Positions 37,585 to 45,458 of a stretch of DNA of 64,000 bases are shown piece by piece. The position numbers were made by a program, and so were the translations under genes. The notes beneath the pieces were generated by a model, which ran no database searches, had not been told where the DNA came from, and was given only the letters and a program-made list of their open reading frames with translations. The stretch's first letter is position 1. Every line of letters starts with the position of its first letter. Source of the stretch: Nitrosomonas sp. (lineage in GTDB: Bacteria; Pseudomonadota; Gammaproteobacteria; Burkholderiales; Nitrosomonadaceae); NCBI GenBank assembly GCA_028577615.1, contig JAJSDU010000009.1, positions 1 through 64,000 on the forward strand. The letters are read 5' to 3'.

Positions 37585-38346
37585 ATGAATAAATTTAGAG
37601 TACTCTCCGGCGCTGTAGCAGGCGCGTTACTGATTGGGCTTACGCAGAACGCGGCGGCGCATACGCGGCTGAATATTCCGGCAGCGACAGAAGGCCAGCG
37701 GGCTATCAATCATATCATCATCGGACATTCATGTGGTGATGCAACCACCACTATCGGTACTTCGGTGGTTTTTCCGAATGGCGTGGGCTCCACCATACTG
37801 GTAAATGGCACGCAGCATAACGGCCCGATAACCGATTATTTGACCAACTATGGCAATAATGCCGCGTTGTTTTTTGATCGTTCGGCATTTGATTACATGG
37901 ATGAAAAAACCGTCAACGGCAATGTCGTCGGTTTCTGGGCGGGCGGCGGTCCGGGCATGCCGGCCAATCTCGCCGTGGCGGTTCCTTTCCGTCTGACCGC
38001 TGCAAATATCGAACCGACATCCTGCGCAACGAGCGTCAAAGTTTACATCTCCATTGTGGATATCTGTCAAATTACCGGTGTAGATGGCTTTGGCGAAGGT
38101 GTGGTCGAGTTGTGGACGCATGCCGGTCTGGGCACGCCGTATGACCGTGATCTGCATTTCGATGTCCCGGCGGGGACCGATCCGGGTCCCGCGTCATTCA
38201 CCATTAACCGGGATCTGACCAATAACCCGCTTCCTGAATCCTGTAACGGAACCGGTGTCGCGGTCGAGCTGAAACCTTCAGCCGCGCAGATCAACCGTGA
38301 CATGCCGATAAAATTCAATGGCCAGCAAGTATGGCCTTTACCATAA
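37585..38346 (+). CDS. Exported YcnI/DUF1775-like protein with predicted mature N-terminal His (paralogue 2)
   Basis: 253 residues. Signal peptide 1-25 ends AAA, predicted mature end His26 (HTRLNIPAA). Conserved with paralogue 1: GHSCGDATTTIGTSVVFPNG, GFWAGGGPGMP, PTSCATSVKVYISIVDIC, and the C-terminal NNPLPESCNGTGVAVELKPSA ... NGQQVWPLP. Better preserved spacing to DUF1775 than paralogue 1. It has its own operator (copy d) and a terminator after the stop, so it can be a single-gene unit. Periplasmic copper binding or delivery is inferred. Confidence 0.72.
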   Translation: MNKFRVLSGAVAGALLIGLTQNAAAHTRLNIPAATEGQRAINHIIIGHSCGDATTTIGTSVVFPNGVGSTILVNGTQHNGPITDYLTNYGNNAALFFDRSAFDYMDEKTVNGNVVGFWAGGGPGMPANLAVAVPFRLTAANIEPTSCATSVKVYISIVDICQITGVDGFGEGVVELWTHAGLGTPYDRDLHFDVPAGTDPGPASFTINRDLTNNPLPESCNGTGVAVELKPSAAQINRDMPIKFNGQQVWPLP

Positions 38347-38376
38347 ATCGTTGTACGGACTGATATCTTTTTTATC

Positions 38377-38406
38377 ACAAAACGCCGTCTCAAAGCGGCG
38401 TTTTGT
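38377..38406 (+). terminator. Rho-independent terminator after paralogue 2
   Basis: ACAAAACGCCG (38377-38387) pairs with CGGCGTTTTGT (38396-38406) around an 8-nt loop; the 3' arm supplies the T run. Confidence 0.75.
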
Positions 38407-38415
38407 TCATGAGGG

Positions 38416-38432
38416 TGCGACAATTTGCCGCA
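38416..38432. promoter_or_regulatory. Palindromic operator candidate (copy e)
   Basis: TGCGACAATTTGCCGCA, identical to copy d, 135 bp upstream of the gene at 38568 and 10 bp after a terminator. It probably governs the whole 38568-43595 operon. Confidence 0.7.
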
Positions 38433-38567
38433 TTGCCATTTGTTTTCCCGGAAAGGATAATGACTTATCGTTTTCGCCATTCTGATCTGCAGCACGCCGC
38501 ATCACGCTTATGATACGGAACACATAGTGAATGGTACATATACAAAGGAACAGAGGAGAAAAGGGTC

Positions 38568-39056
38568 ATGCTTAAGCGATTGCGTTACATGAAAAAAAAC
38601 ATTTCCGGCTTTGTAGCCGGAGTATGCCTGTTGATCGGGTGTGCCGGTTTTGTTCACGCGCATGGTGGCGGTGCGGTGCTTGGAGATCCGCGGTCATTTA
38701 CTGGCGTGGCTGTGGTTACGTGTACATACGATGGAGTTGGTTCAGCAGCCGATTATTACTTGACTGCCCAGATACGTGATAATTCGCCTGCTATACCAGG
38801 ATTGTTGATCAATTTACATATTTTCAAAGGCAATAAAGCAGTGAGTATCAGCGATACGATTTCCGGGGATGCTGACTACAGTCCATTTGTAGAGTTACGC
38901 GGCGGTGCAGGTGCTTACTTTGTCATTGTGAGTAAAACAGATGCCGGAGAGCGTTCGTTTGATCTGGAATGGCATTGCATGGCCGGTAATGATACACATA
39001 CCGATACTGAGATCGGTATCACACAATTTGGCGTGCCGGAAGGGAGAAATTTTTAA
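38568..39056 (+). CDS. Exported protein of unknown function, predicted mature end His-Gly-Gly-Gly
   Basis: 162 residues. AGAGGAGAAAAGGG precedes the ATG. Signal peptide about 1-31 (VCLLIGCAGFVHA) leaves His32-GGGAVLGDP as the mature start. The rest is a beta-rich domain (VAVVTCTYDG, YYLTAQIRDN, FVIVSKTDAGERSFDLEWHCMAG) with two cysteines, ending in a His/Asp/Thr-rich NDTHTDTEIG. No family recognised. First gene of the probable operon with the TlpA-like, DUF4266, DUF3570 and ApbE genes. Confidence 0.7.
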   Translation: MLKRLRYMKKNISGFVAGVCLLIGCAGFVHAHGGGAVLGDPRSFTGVAVVTCTYDGVGSAADYYLTAQIRDNSPAIPGLLINLHIFKGNKAVSISDTISGDADYSPFVELRGGAGAYFVIVSKTDAGERSFDLEWHCMAGNDTHTDTEIGITQFGVPEGRNF

Positions 39057-39110
39057 TACGATGATTTCTTATTACCTTCGGCTAATTATAAAAATGAATT
39101 ATAAAATCAC

Positions 39111-39630
39111 ATGAGAAGAATACTTCATTTTCTGTATCTTTCAGTTCTTCCGGTTTATTTATTGCTGTCAACATCGACCATGGCCGCACAGCTGGTTGAC
39201 CGGCCTGTACCGGCATGCAATCTGACTGCATTGGACGGTGTGCCGGTTGACAGTTTGCAGGCACTGAAAGGCGAAGTGCTTTATGTTGATTTCTGGGCAT
39301 CCTGGTGTCCGCCGTGCATACAGTCGTTTCCCTTTCTGACCGGACTACAGCAGGAGTATGGCGAACGGGGACTGCGTGTTGTCGGCGGCCAAATCGACGA
39401 AAAGGTCACCCAAGCGGCAAAAATTTCTTTCCGATTATCCTGCCGGATTTACCATCGTCGCCGATCTGTCGAAACAATGCGCGAAAGAATTTGACGTCAT
39501 TGCCATGCCGTCTTCGTACCTGATCGACCGGGAAGGCATCGTGCGGTATATCCATCGCGGTTTCCGGCAGGGGGAAACAAAAGAACTGCGGCTGATTGTT
39601 GAACAGCTTTTAGACCGTCACCCTGATTGA
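39111..39630 (+). pseudogene. TlpA-like thioredoxin, frameshifted
   Basis: The first frame (39111-39494) encodes a signal sequence and a thioredoxin fold with the redox motif DFWASWCPPC, up to DEKVTQAAK. The natural continuation KFLSDYPAGFTIVADLSKQCAKEF, with the cis-Pro loop AMPSSYLID and the rest to the TGA at 39628, is in the +1 frame. Removing one A from the A5 run at 39419-39423 restores AAKFLSDYPAGF and one 172-residue protein. Either a real one-base insertion, phase variation in the run, or a sequencing error. Its place in the cassette suggests reduction of the Cys-rich DUF4266 partner. Confidence 0.85.
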
Positions 39631-39646
39631 TTTCTGTGATGAGATT

Positions 39647-39874
39647 ATGAGATTAAAACGTTTATTTACCTTTGGACTGACAGGCATAATGTTATTGACA
39701 TTATCGGCTTGCACCAGTGTCGCGGCATGGGAGCGCGGTTATCTGGCCAAACCACAGATGGCCATTGAGCCTAATCCGTTGCAGCATCATATTCAACTCC
39801 ATAACTATTTCAGCCGGGAAGCGGCTGCCAGTACGCATTCCGCAGATGGCGGCGGCGGCTGCGGGTGCTACTGA
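39647..39874 (+). CDS. DUF4266 family lipoprotein with Gly/Cys C-terminus
   Basis: 75 residues. Lipobox LTLSAC gives lipid-modified Cys22. Conserved family body VAAWERGYLAKPQMAIEPNPLQ and HNYFSREAA, then the tail GGGGCGCY with two cysteines separated by one Gly. Always seen in the neighbourhood of DUF3570, ApbE and thioredoxin genes to my knowledge of the family; no function is assigned. The Cys-Gly-Cys tail could bind a metal or form a disulfide handled by the adjacent TlpA-like protein. 14 bp before the DUF3570 gene. Confidence 0.85.
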   Translation: MRLKRLFTFGLTGIMLLTLSACTSVAAWERGYLAKPQMAIEPNPLQHHIQLHNYFSREAAASTHSADGGGGCGCY

Positions 39875-39888
39875 TCTGATCTCTTCAG

Positions 39889-42666
39889 ATGGGGTTTAAG
39901 CAGAAAAAGCCATTGCATGGCAGGATTTCTGCCGTACGCTTAAATCCCGCGCAGCATCGGCATTCCAGGATACGAGCACGATTGTCCCAGCCTGCGGATA
40001 CCGCGGGCAAGGCGCTGAAAGCCTTGACGTCGGCGGCTATCGTTCTGCCCGGACTGATGTTGTCGTCCGCGCAGGCGGATGACGGTGGCCGGGTCAATTT
40101 TCAGTTCAGCCGCTATCAGGAAGGCGCGCGCAATCTTTTTGGCACGCCGAACAACTTTGATCCTATTCGCGCGGATGTTTTGCATGGCAACGGACTTTTT
40201 CCGCTGACCGATCGCGCCAAATTTTCATTCAGTTACACACAGGATACCTGGTCTGGCGCGACGCCGATTACGACATCGCCACTGGCGGCCAATCCTTATC
40301 AGTCGATTTTAGCAAATACACCTTCAGGCACGACTGTGGTTGGCGCATCACCGTTGATATTTCCCAGTGGATTATTGCTGGATCGCGATCTGAACCCGCT
40401 CGGCAGAAACCCGGATGGTGCACTGATACAGGATACGCGATCTGTACTGGTGCTTGCTTCGGCGTCTCCGGAAACGCGACACCAGGCCAATTTTGGATTA
40501 GGGTATGAATGGGATAAAGCAGCGATCAACGCCAGCGCCGGATTCTCACTGGAAAATGATTACCGTTCCAGCTTCGGTAACCTGGGTGGCCGGCTCGACT
40601 TTAACCAGAAACTGACCACCGTCAAGTTCGGCGCGGGATACACCAGCAGCAATATCAGCGCGATACTCGATCACGATGCTTCGCCTTATCTGACCAAAAC
40701 CGCTTTCGCCAGGCAGATCGAAAGCCGCGGCGGGTCCGAAATACTGCATGGCGAGCGACAGGATTGGTCCGCCAACCTCGGACTGACACAGGTGCTCAAC
40801 AAGCACGCACTGATTGACGCGAATTTCGGTTATACGCACAGTCGCGGATTTCTGGAAAATCCCTACAAAGCCATGACGGTTATTTTTGTCAATCCTGACA
40901 TTCTGAATAACGGCCAGACAACACCTGTGCCTGGCGACGTGCGTGCTTTGCTCGAACAACGCCCCGGTCAGCGCAATCAGTTTGCCTTTAATACAAAATA
41001 TATTCAGCATATCAGCTTTTTCGATGCCGCTTTGCATCTGGATTACAAATTCACTGCCGATGACTGGGGTATCAAGACGCATACCTTTGATGCCAGCTGG
41101 GTGCAACCGCTGCCGTTTGGCTGGATGTTCACACCGAAAATCCGCTACTACTCACAGGATTCAGCCAGCTTTTACAATCCCTTTCTGATTTCCCAGCAGA
41201 ATTTTTCCAGGCAGGCGTTTGACAGTCTCGGCCGGGAAGTCTGGGTGGATTCGTTGAATCCGAAAAATGAATATTTCCGCGATACGAATTTTAACCTGGT
41301 CGACGGTGCGGGAAATCCGGTTAACGAAGCAACGCTTCTCGTTGAACCGAAAACAGTTGCGTTTGATCCCGGATTATTGCCGGGTAACTTTTCCAGCGAT
41401 CACCGGCTTGCCGGATTTGGCGCGCTCAGCGGTGGTTTTACTTTAAGCAGGCAATTCGCCAAGGGTATCGCGCTGGAAGCCGGATTTGAATATTACACCC
41501 GTGCCAGCGGGTTTAAGCTGGGTGGAGGCGGCAACAACAGTTTTGCCGATTTTGATTACTATGTCGCCAATGCGGCGATAAAGCTCAATCTGGAATCGAT
41601 GTCGCCTACAAATCCGCTTGGGATAACACCGCACGGGCATCATCGCAACCATGCGGAAGAGCACGGCAATGGCGGAGGGCATCGGCATAATCAGCCTGCA
41701 GGGTTGATGTACGCGCATATGCTGGACAAGCCGGGACAGTTTATGGTGGGTTACCGTTTTATGTATAGCCGCCAGGATGGCAGAATGCATCATGGCTCAC
41801 ACGCAGTCAGCGACCCGGTGGTTGTCGAGCAGGGTTGCAGTGATGAAATTTTGTGCCGGTTTACGCCATCCTACATGAATATGCGCATGCACATGCTTGA
41901 CCTGATGTATGCGCCGACACGCTGGCTGAATTTGATGGTCATGCCGACGTTCATGGATATGGATATGGATCTTCGTGAACTCGGCGGCAGGCCGCCGCGG
42001 GTGCCGGGCGTGCACGAACATACCGGCATTGCCGGGCATTCGACCGGCGTTATTGGTGATACGTTAATGGCGGCATTGCTCAAGCTCTATGAAAAACGCG
42101 GACATCGTCTGCACGCCAGTCTTGGATTGAGCGCGCCTTCCGGCAAGACGGATATAGAGTTGCGTCGCATGTTCAAGATAGACGGCGGAGCGATTCATTT
42201 TGGCATGCAGCTGGGCAGCGGCACCTGGGATTTCGTGCCAAGCCTGACGTATACCGGTGAGCATGATCGCTGGTCCTGGGGCGTGCAGGTGAGTGGCGCC
42301 AAACGTATGGAAAGGCAGAATGACTCGGGTTATCGTCTGGGGGATGCGCTTCAGGCGACCACCTGGGGCGGGATTGAACTGTCGCGCTGGCTGAGTGCTT
42401 CGGTGCGCGGCATTTACACGGTGCAGGATCGTATTCATGGTGATTTCAATACCTTTAACGCGCGTATCGGCCCGATGGATTTCCCGAAAAACTACGGCGG
42501 CCAGTTCTGGTATATCGGAGCGGGTGTGAACGTTAATATACCGGGCGGCCGGTTTGCCGGAAATCATCTGGGTTTTGAATGGCTGCAACCGGTACACACC
42601 GACGTTACTGGATTTCAGTTAAATCCCAAGGGCGCGCTGGCGGCGTCGTGGAGTTATACTTTCTGA
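39889..42666 (+). CDS. DUF3570 outer-membrane protein fused to a second His/Met-rich barrel-like domain
   Basis: 925 residues; DUF3570 proteins I know are roughly half this size. After a long N-terminal region with a signal (AAIVLPGLMLSSAQA, about 50-64) comes the DUF3570 opening VNFQFSRYQEGARNLFG and alternating beta strands to about 575. A His-rich link (HGHHRNHAEEHGNGGGHRHN, about 582-602) leads to a second domain with Met-rich strands MNMRMHMLDLMYAP (about 663) and MVMPTFMDMDMDL (about 684). The protein ends in aromatic SWSYTF, a beta-barrel-like C-terminus. Metal, probably copper, contact is inferred from His/Met content. Between DUF4266 and apbE. Confidence 0.8.
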   Translation: MGFKQKKPLHGRISAVRLNPAQHRHSRIRARLSQPADTAGKALKALTSAAIVLPGLMLSSAQADDGGRVNFQFSRYQEGARNLFGTPNNFDPIRADVLHGNGLFPLTDRAKFSFSYTQDTWSGATPITTSPLAANPYQSILANTPSGTTVVGASPLIFPSGLLLDRDLNPLGRNPDGALIQDTRSVLVLASASPETRHQANFGLGYEWDKAAINASAGFSLENDYRSSFGNLGGRLDFNQKLTTVKFGAGYTSSNISAILDHDASPYLTKTAFARQIESRGGSEILHGERQDWSANLGLTQVLNKHALIDANFGYTHSRGFLENPYKAMTVIFVNPDILNNGQTTPVPGDVRALLEQRPGQRNQFAFNTKYIQHISFFDAALHLDYKFTADDWGIKTHTFDASWVQPLPFGWMFTPKIRYYSQDSASFYNPFLISQQNFSRQAFDSLGREVWVDSLNPKNEYFRDTNFNLVDGAGNPVNEATLLVEPKTVAFDPGLLPGNFSSDHRLAGFGALSGGFTLSRQFAKGIALEAGFEYYTRASGFKLGGGGNNSFADFDYYVANAAIKLNLESMSPTNPLGITPHGHHRNHAEEHGNGGGHRHNQPAGLMYAHMLDKPGQFMVGYRFMYSRQDGRMHHGSHAVSDPVVVEQGCSDEILCRFTPSYMNMRMHMLDLMYAPTRWLNLMVMPTFMDMDMDLRELGGRPPRVPGVHEHTGIAGHSTGVIGDTLMAALLKLYEKRGHRLHASLGLSAPSGKTDIELRRMFKIDGGAIHFGMQLGSGTWDFVPSLTYTGEHDRWSWGVQVSGAKRMERQNDSGYRLGDALQATTWGGIELSRWLSASVRGIYTVQDRIHGDFNTFNARIGPMDFPKNYGGQFWYIGAGVNVNIPGGRFAGNHLGFEWLQPVHTDVTGFQLNPKGALAASWSYTF

Positions 42667-42668
42667 CT

Positions 42669-43595
42669 GTGGCTGTGCGCTTACGGTATTATCACTTCGA
42701 TTTCAAAGCCATGGGTTCGCCGTGCACAGTCCAGTTGTATGCGCGCAATGCGAAAAAAGGTGCGGCAGCAGCGGAAATTGCGATGAATGACGTGCGGCGT
42801 CTGGAGTCACGCTATTCACGTTATCGTGAAGACAGTTTTTTATCCGGGATCAACCGCGTGGCTGCAACTGGCGGCGATGTGTCTGTCGACGAAGAAACAG
42901 CCGGTCTGCTGGATTATGCTGACACCTGTTATCAACAGAGCAATGGCCTGTTTGATATTACTTCCGGCGTGCTGCGCAGGGCGTGGGATTTTAAATCCGG
43001 TAAGCTGCCGGACAGCCAGACGATTGAATGCGTCCGGAAAAAAATCGGCTGGCATCATGTCAAATGGGTTCGTCCCGTTTTATCATTTGATCTGCCAGGG
43101 ATGGAAATTGATTTTGGCGGCATCGTCAAGGAATATGCAGTCGACCGCGCCGCTGCGCTGTGCCGGGAAGCCGGAATATCACATGGTATTGTCAATCTGG
43201 GTGGTGATATTAAAGCAATCGGGCCGCATCCTGACGGCAGCCCCTGGCGGGTAGCGGTGCGTCACCCCCGTCAATCGGATGGAATACTCGAAACACTATT
43301 GCTTTATTCAGGTGCGCTTGCCAGCAGCGGCGATTACGAACGCTGCATCGTTGTCAACAATATCCGTTACGGCCATGTGCTCAATCCAAAAACAGGATGG
43401 CCAGTGCGCACTATGGCAGCGGTCAGTGTCTTGAGTGATTATTGCGTCGTGGCCGGCAGTGCATCGACTATCGGCATGCTGCTGGAGGAGCGCGGTGCGG
43501 ACTGGTTGCTTGAGCTTGGCCTGCCGCATATGTGGGTCGATGTGAATGGCCGGGTCGGCGGCACACTGATCGAAAAACAGAAAAATCCATTCTGA
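42669..43595 (+). CDS. apbE: FAD:protein FMN transferase (ApbE family)
   Basis: 308 residues from GTG 42669; GTG 42675 is equally possible, and both lie just after the DUF3570 stop. Conserved blocks: FKAMGSPCTVQLYA, LESRYSRYREDSFLSGIN, NGLFDITSGVLRRAWDF, DFGGIVKEYAVDRAA, GIVNLGGDIKAIGPHP, HVLNPKTGWPV. ApbE attaches FMN from FAD to Thr/Ser of target proteins with Mg2+. Unlike classical ApbE it shows no signal peptide, so it is predicted cytoplasmic. No target with a recognisable flavinylation motif is encoded nearby. Confidence 0.9.
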   Translation: MAVRLRYYHFDFKAMGSPCTVQLYARNAKKGAAAAEIAMNDVRRLESRYSRYREDSFLSGINRVAATGGDVSVDEETAGLLDYADTCYQQSNGLFDITSGVLRRAWDFKSGKLPDSQTIECVRKKIGWHHVKWVRPVLSFDLPGMEIDFGGIVKEYAVDRAAALCREAGISHGIVNLGGDIKAIGPHPDGSPWRVAVRHPRQSDGILETLLLYSGALASSGDYERCIVVNNIRYGHVLNPKTGWPVRTMAAVSVLSDYCVVAGSASTIGMLLEERGADWLLELGLPHMWVDVNGRVGGTLIEKQKNPF

Positions 43596-43833
43596 CGTTC
43601 AGAATGTTAAATCATCATATCATGCGATCAATCGCCAGCATGGAGGCAGAAGGTCATTTTTTCCGAAGCCATACTGTGAATGAGCCATGATACATCCGGT
43701 AAGCGTATCGATAGCGCCGCTGGAATTGTCCTCGGACAAATCCATAAACTCTGGGTTTTGGTGCGTATGAATAAAAGCAGACTGGCGTAATGCATGGTAT
43801 GCAAACCCCGTTGAGCGGCAGTGCGGGATGTAT

Positions 43834-43869
43834 AAACAAAAAAACCCACCGAAGTGGGTTTTTTTGTTT
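43834..43869. terminator. Bidirectional terminator hairpin
   Basis: AAACAAAAAAACCCAC pairs perfectly over 16 bp with GTGGGTTTTTTTGTTT around a CGAA tetraloop. It serves the apbE operon and the convergent gene at 43903. The 240 bp before it hold no gene. Confidence 0.9.
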
Positions 43870-43902
43870 TGACGCTTTCTTTTTTGTAGCTTGGATTGTT
43901 TC

Positions 43903-44307
43903 TTAACTATTTGTTTTGTAAGATGGTACTGACGCAGGGCGTATTGATTGTCCCGCAGCCATTTTCTGATGATGTTCAGCTTTTCTCAGATTATCTGCGA
44001 TAGCCATTTCATATTGATGGATCTTAAATTCCACATGTTTCTTGATATGTTGACCATTTCTCCCGAAAAAACTGGATTTTGGTTTGTGATTGAGTGCATC
44101 GATCTGAGCTTCGATTTTGGCCTGCAACACATCGGCCTGATGCTTGTAGTGTTGCGCCAATGTGTTGTGGTCGCCATTTTGATAGTTCAATGCCGTGGTA
44201 TCAAAAACTGCGTCCTGATCCGCTGCAAAAGTCTGAACGGGCAAGGTGATTAAAACAAAAGCAAGTAAAGATAATGCAATAAGATTTTGAGCTGCGCCTG
44301 TTTTCAT
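43903..44307 (-). CDS. Small exported helical protein, unknown function
   Basis: 134 residues from ATG 44307 (AGGGG upstream). Signal peptide ends QTFA-AD, followed by a charged, His-rich helical region (HNTLAQHYKHQADVLQAKIEAQIDALNHK, IKKHVEFKIHQYEMAIADNLRKAEHHQKMA). No cysteine and no family recognised. Nitrifier genomes carry similar small exported helical proteins, but no role can be given. Confidence 0.65.
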   Translation of the reverse strand: MKTGAAQNLIALSLLAFVLITLPVQTFAADQDAVFDTTALNYQNGDHNTLAQHYKHQADVLQAKIEAQIDALNHKPKSSFFGRNGQHIKKHVEFKIHQYEMAIADNLRKAEHHQKMAAGQSIRPASVPSYKTNS

Positions 44308-44934
44308 TATAGATACCCCTATAAATAAATTCATCATGGATAGCAGTGTAAACAAATCCACGCATCATGAATATTGGGGTAACCATGAATTTTGCCTAAG
44401 TAAAACCATTAAGTGGTTAAAAGGCATTCGGAATTCTTCTGTTTAATCTGCCGATCTGTTACTTTAATGTTTCCACAACGAATTAAAAGTGGATAGTTTG
44501 CATCGCAGTGTAGCGATTACCCGGAATAGATTTGGAAATACTGGTTTGGCGCTCCCAATATCTGGAAGAGAAAGTCAATTTGGTTTTATATATTTTCTGG
44601 AAAATTCAATTGGTTTAACAAAACCTTTACGAAACTTTAACATTGACTGTGCTATAAATCATAGTTATCAAGCTCAATAAAACTTGATAGAAGGGGAACA
44701 TTGTCATGTAATTTATTTCAACTGATTACACAATAGGGATATCGGCGGCTGTTTTAAGCAATTGAAAGTGCCGGTAAATGTGCGCAGGACAGTGCTCTCG
44801 AACCATGAAACAATGCTGAAATAGCGGAAATTTGAATTTATCAGAATCGAAAAGCCTGATTTCTGATGATTTAAACAGGATTTTTCTGCATAGTTTATCA
44901 ATCGTTATAAATTCAGACTCAGGAAATTAATATC
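44308..44934. other. Intergenic region with two short dyads
   Basis: About 630 bp. AACCA-N5-TGGTT at 44404-44418 and TATCAAG-N10-CTTGATA at 44666-44689 are inverted repeats. An isolated ATG-TAA preceded by AAGGGGA lies at 44706. No gene was recognised. Confidence 0.4.
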
Positions 44935-45063
44935 ATGAAATACTCACTTTTTTTAATTGTCATTCTAGTATCTTTATTATCTGCATGTGGTGAACCAAAA
45001 CCCGGTCAATATCCTCCGAGCCAAAATATTCTGCAGGATCGTGATAAAGCAAATCAGGAATAG
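44935..45063 (+). CDS. Micro-lipoprotein, 42 residues
   Basis: MKYSLFLIVILVSLLSAC gives a clean lipoprotein signal with lipobox LLSAC (Cys18), followed by 24 hydrophilic, Pro/Gln-rich residues (GEPKPGQYPPSQNILQDRDK). CAGGAAA lies 9 nt before the ATG. Too short for automatic calling; function unknown. Confidence 0.65.
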   Translation: MKYSLFLIVILVSLLSACGEPKPGQYPPSQNILQDRDKANQE

Positions 45064-45458
45064 TAATCAGCTTTAGGAATCTGTTGCAGCTTGTAGACAT
45101 TGCATTGGGATGCAGACAGGATGGATATGTTTGCAAGCTGCTGCACACCGAACGCGATCCGATTCAGTCTGTTGTCTTGAGTGATATTTAACTTTCCATA
45201 AAAATTTTTCAAGTAAGAAGCCGTACCGGTTTTTTCTAAATGTCCATTGTCGTCACCGGACTTTGTTCAATCTGGCATGCTTCAGCAAAAACCCACGTAA
45301 TGTGGACAGTCCGGGAATTATAACGCCGGAAATTTTATTTCCCGCACGTAAATCCTGATGAGCGATTAGCCATTTCAATTCAAATTCGGTTGCCGAATTA
45401 AGGCATGCGCGCAATGGTCAAATTAATTTTCATCGTAAAAATATGAGGTAGATAAGCC
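45064..45458. other. Intergenic region upstream of the dehydrogenase
   Basis: About 395 bp. The hairpin AATTCGG-ttg-CCGAATT at 45383-45399 lies 59 bp before the start codon and may be regulatory. Nothing else was recognised. Confidence 0.45.

Noticed and set aside
42064-42597. Long antisense frame within the DUF3570 gene
   Set aside because: Shadow of the real coding strand; no ribosome site or conserved features. The same holds for antisense frames at 11056-11619, 28417-29067 and 50890-51645.
44706-44711. Start-stop (ATG-TAA) regulatory element
   Set aside because: A Shine-Dalgarno-like sequence precedes it, but no downstream gene is close enough to be controlled.
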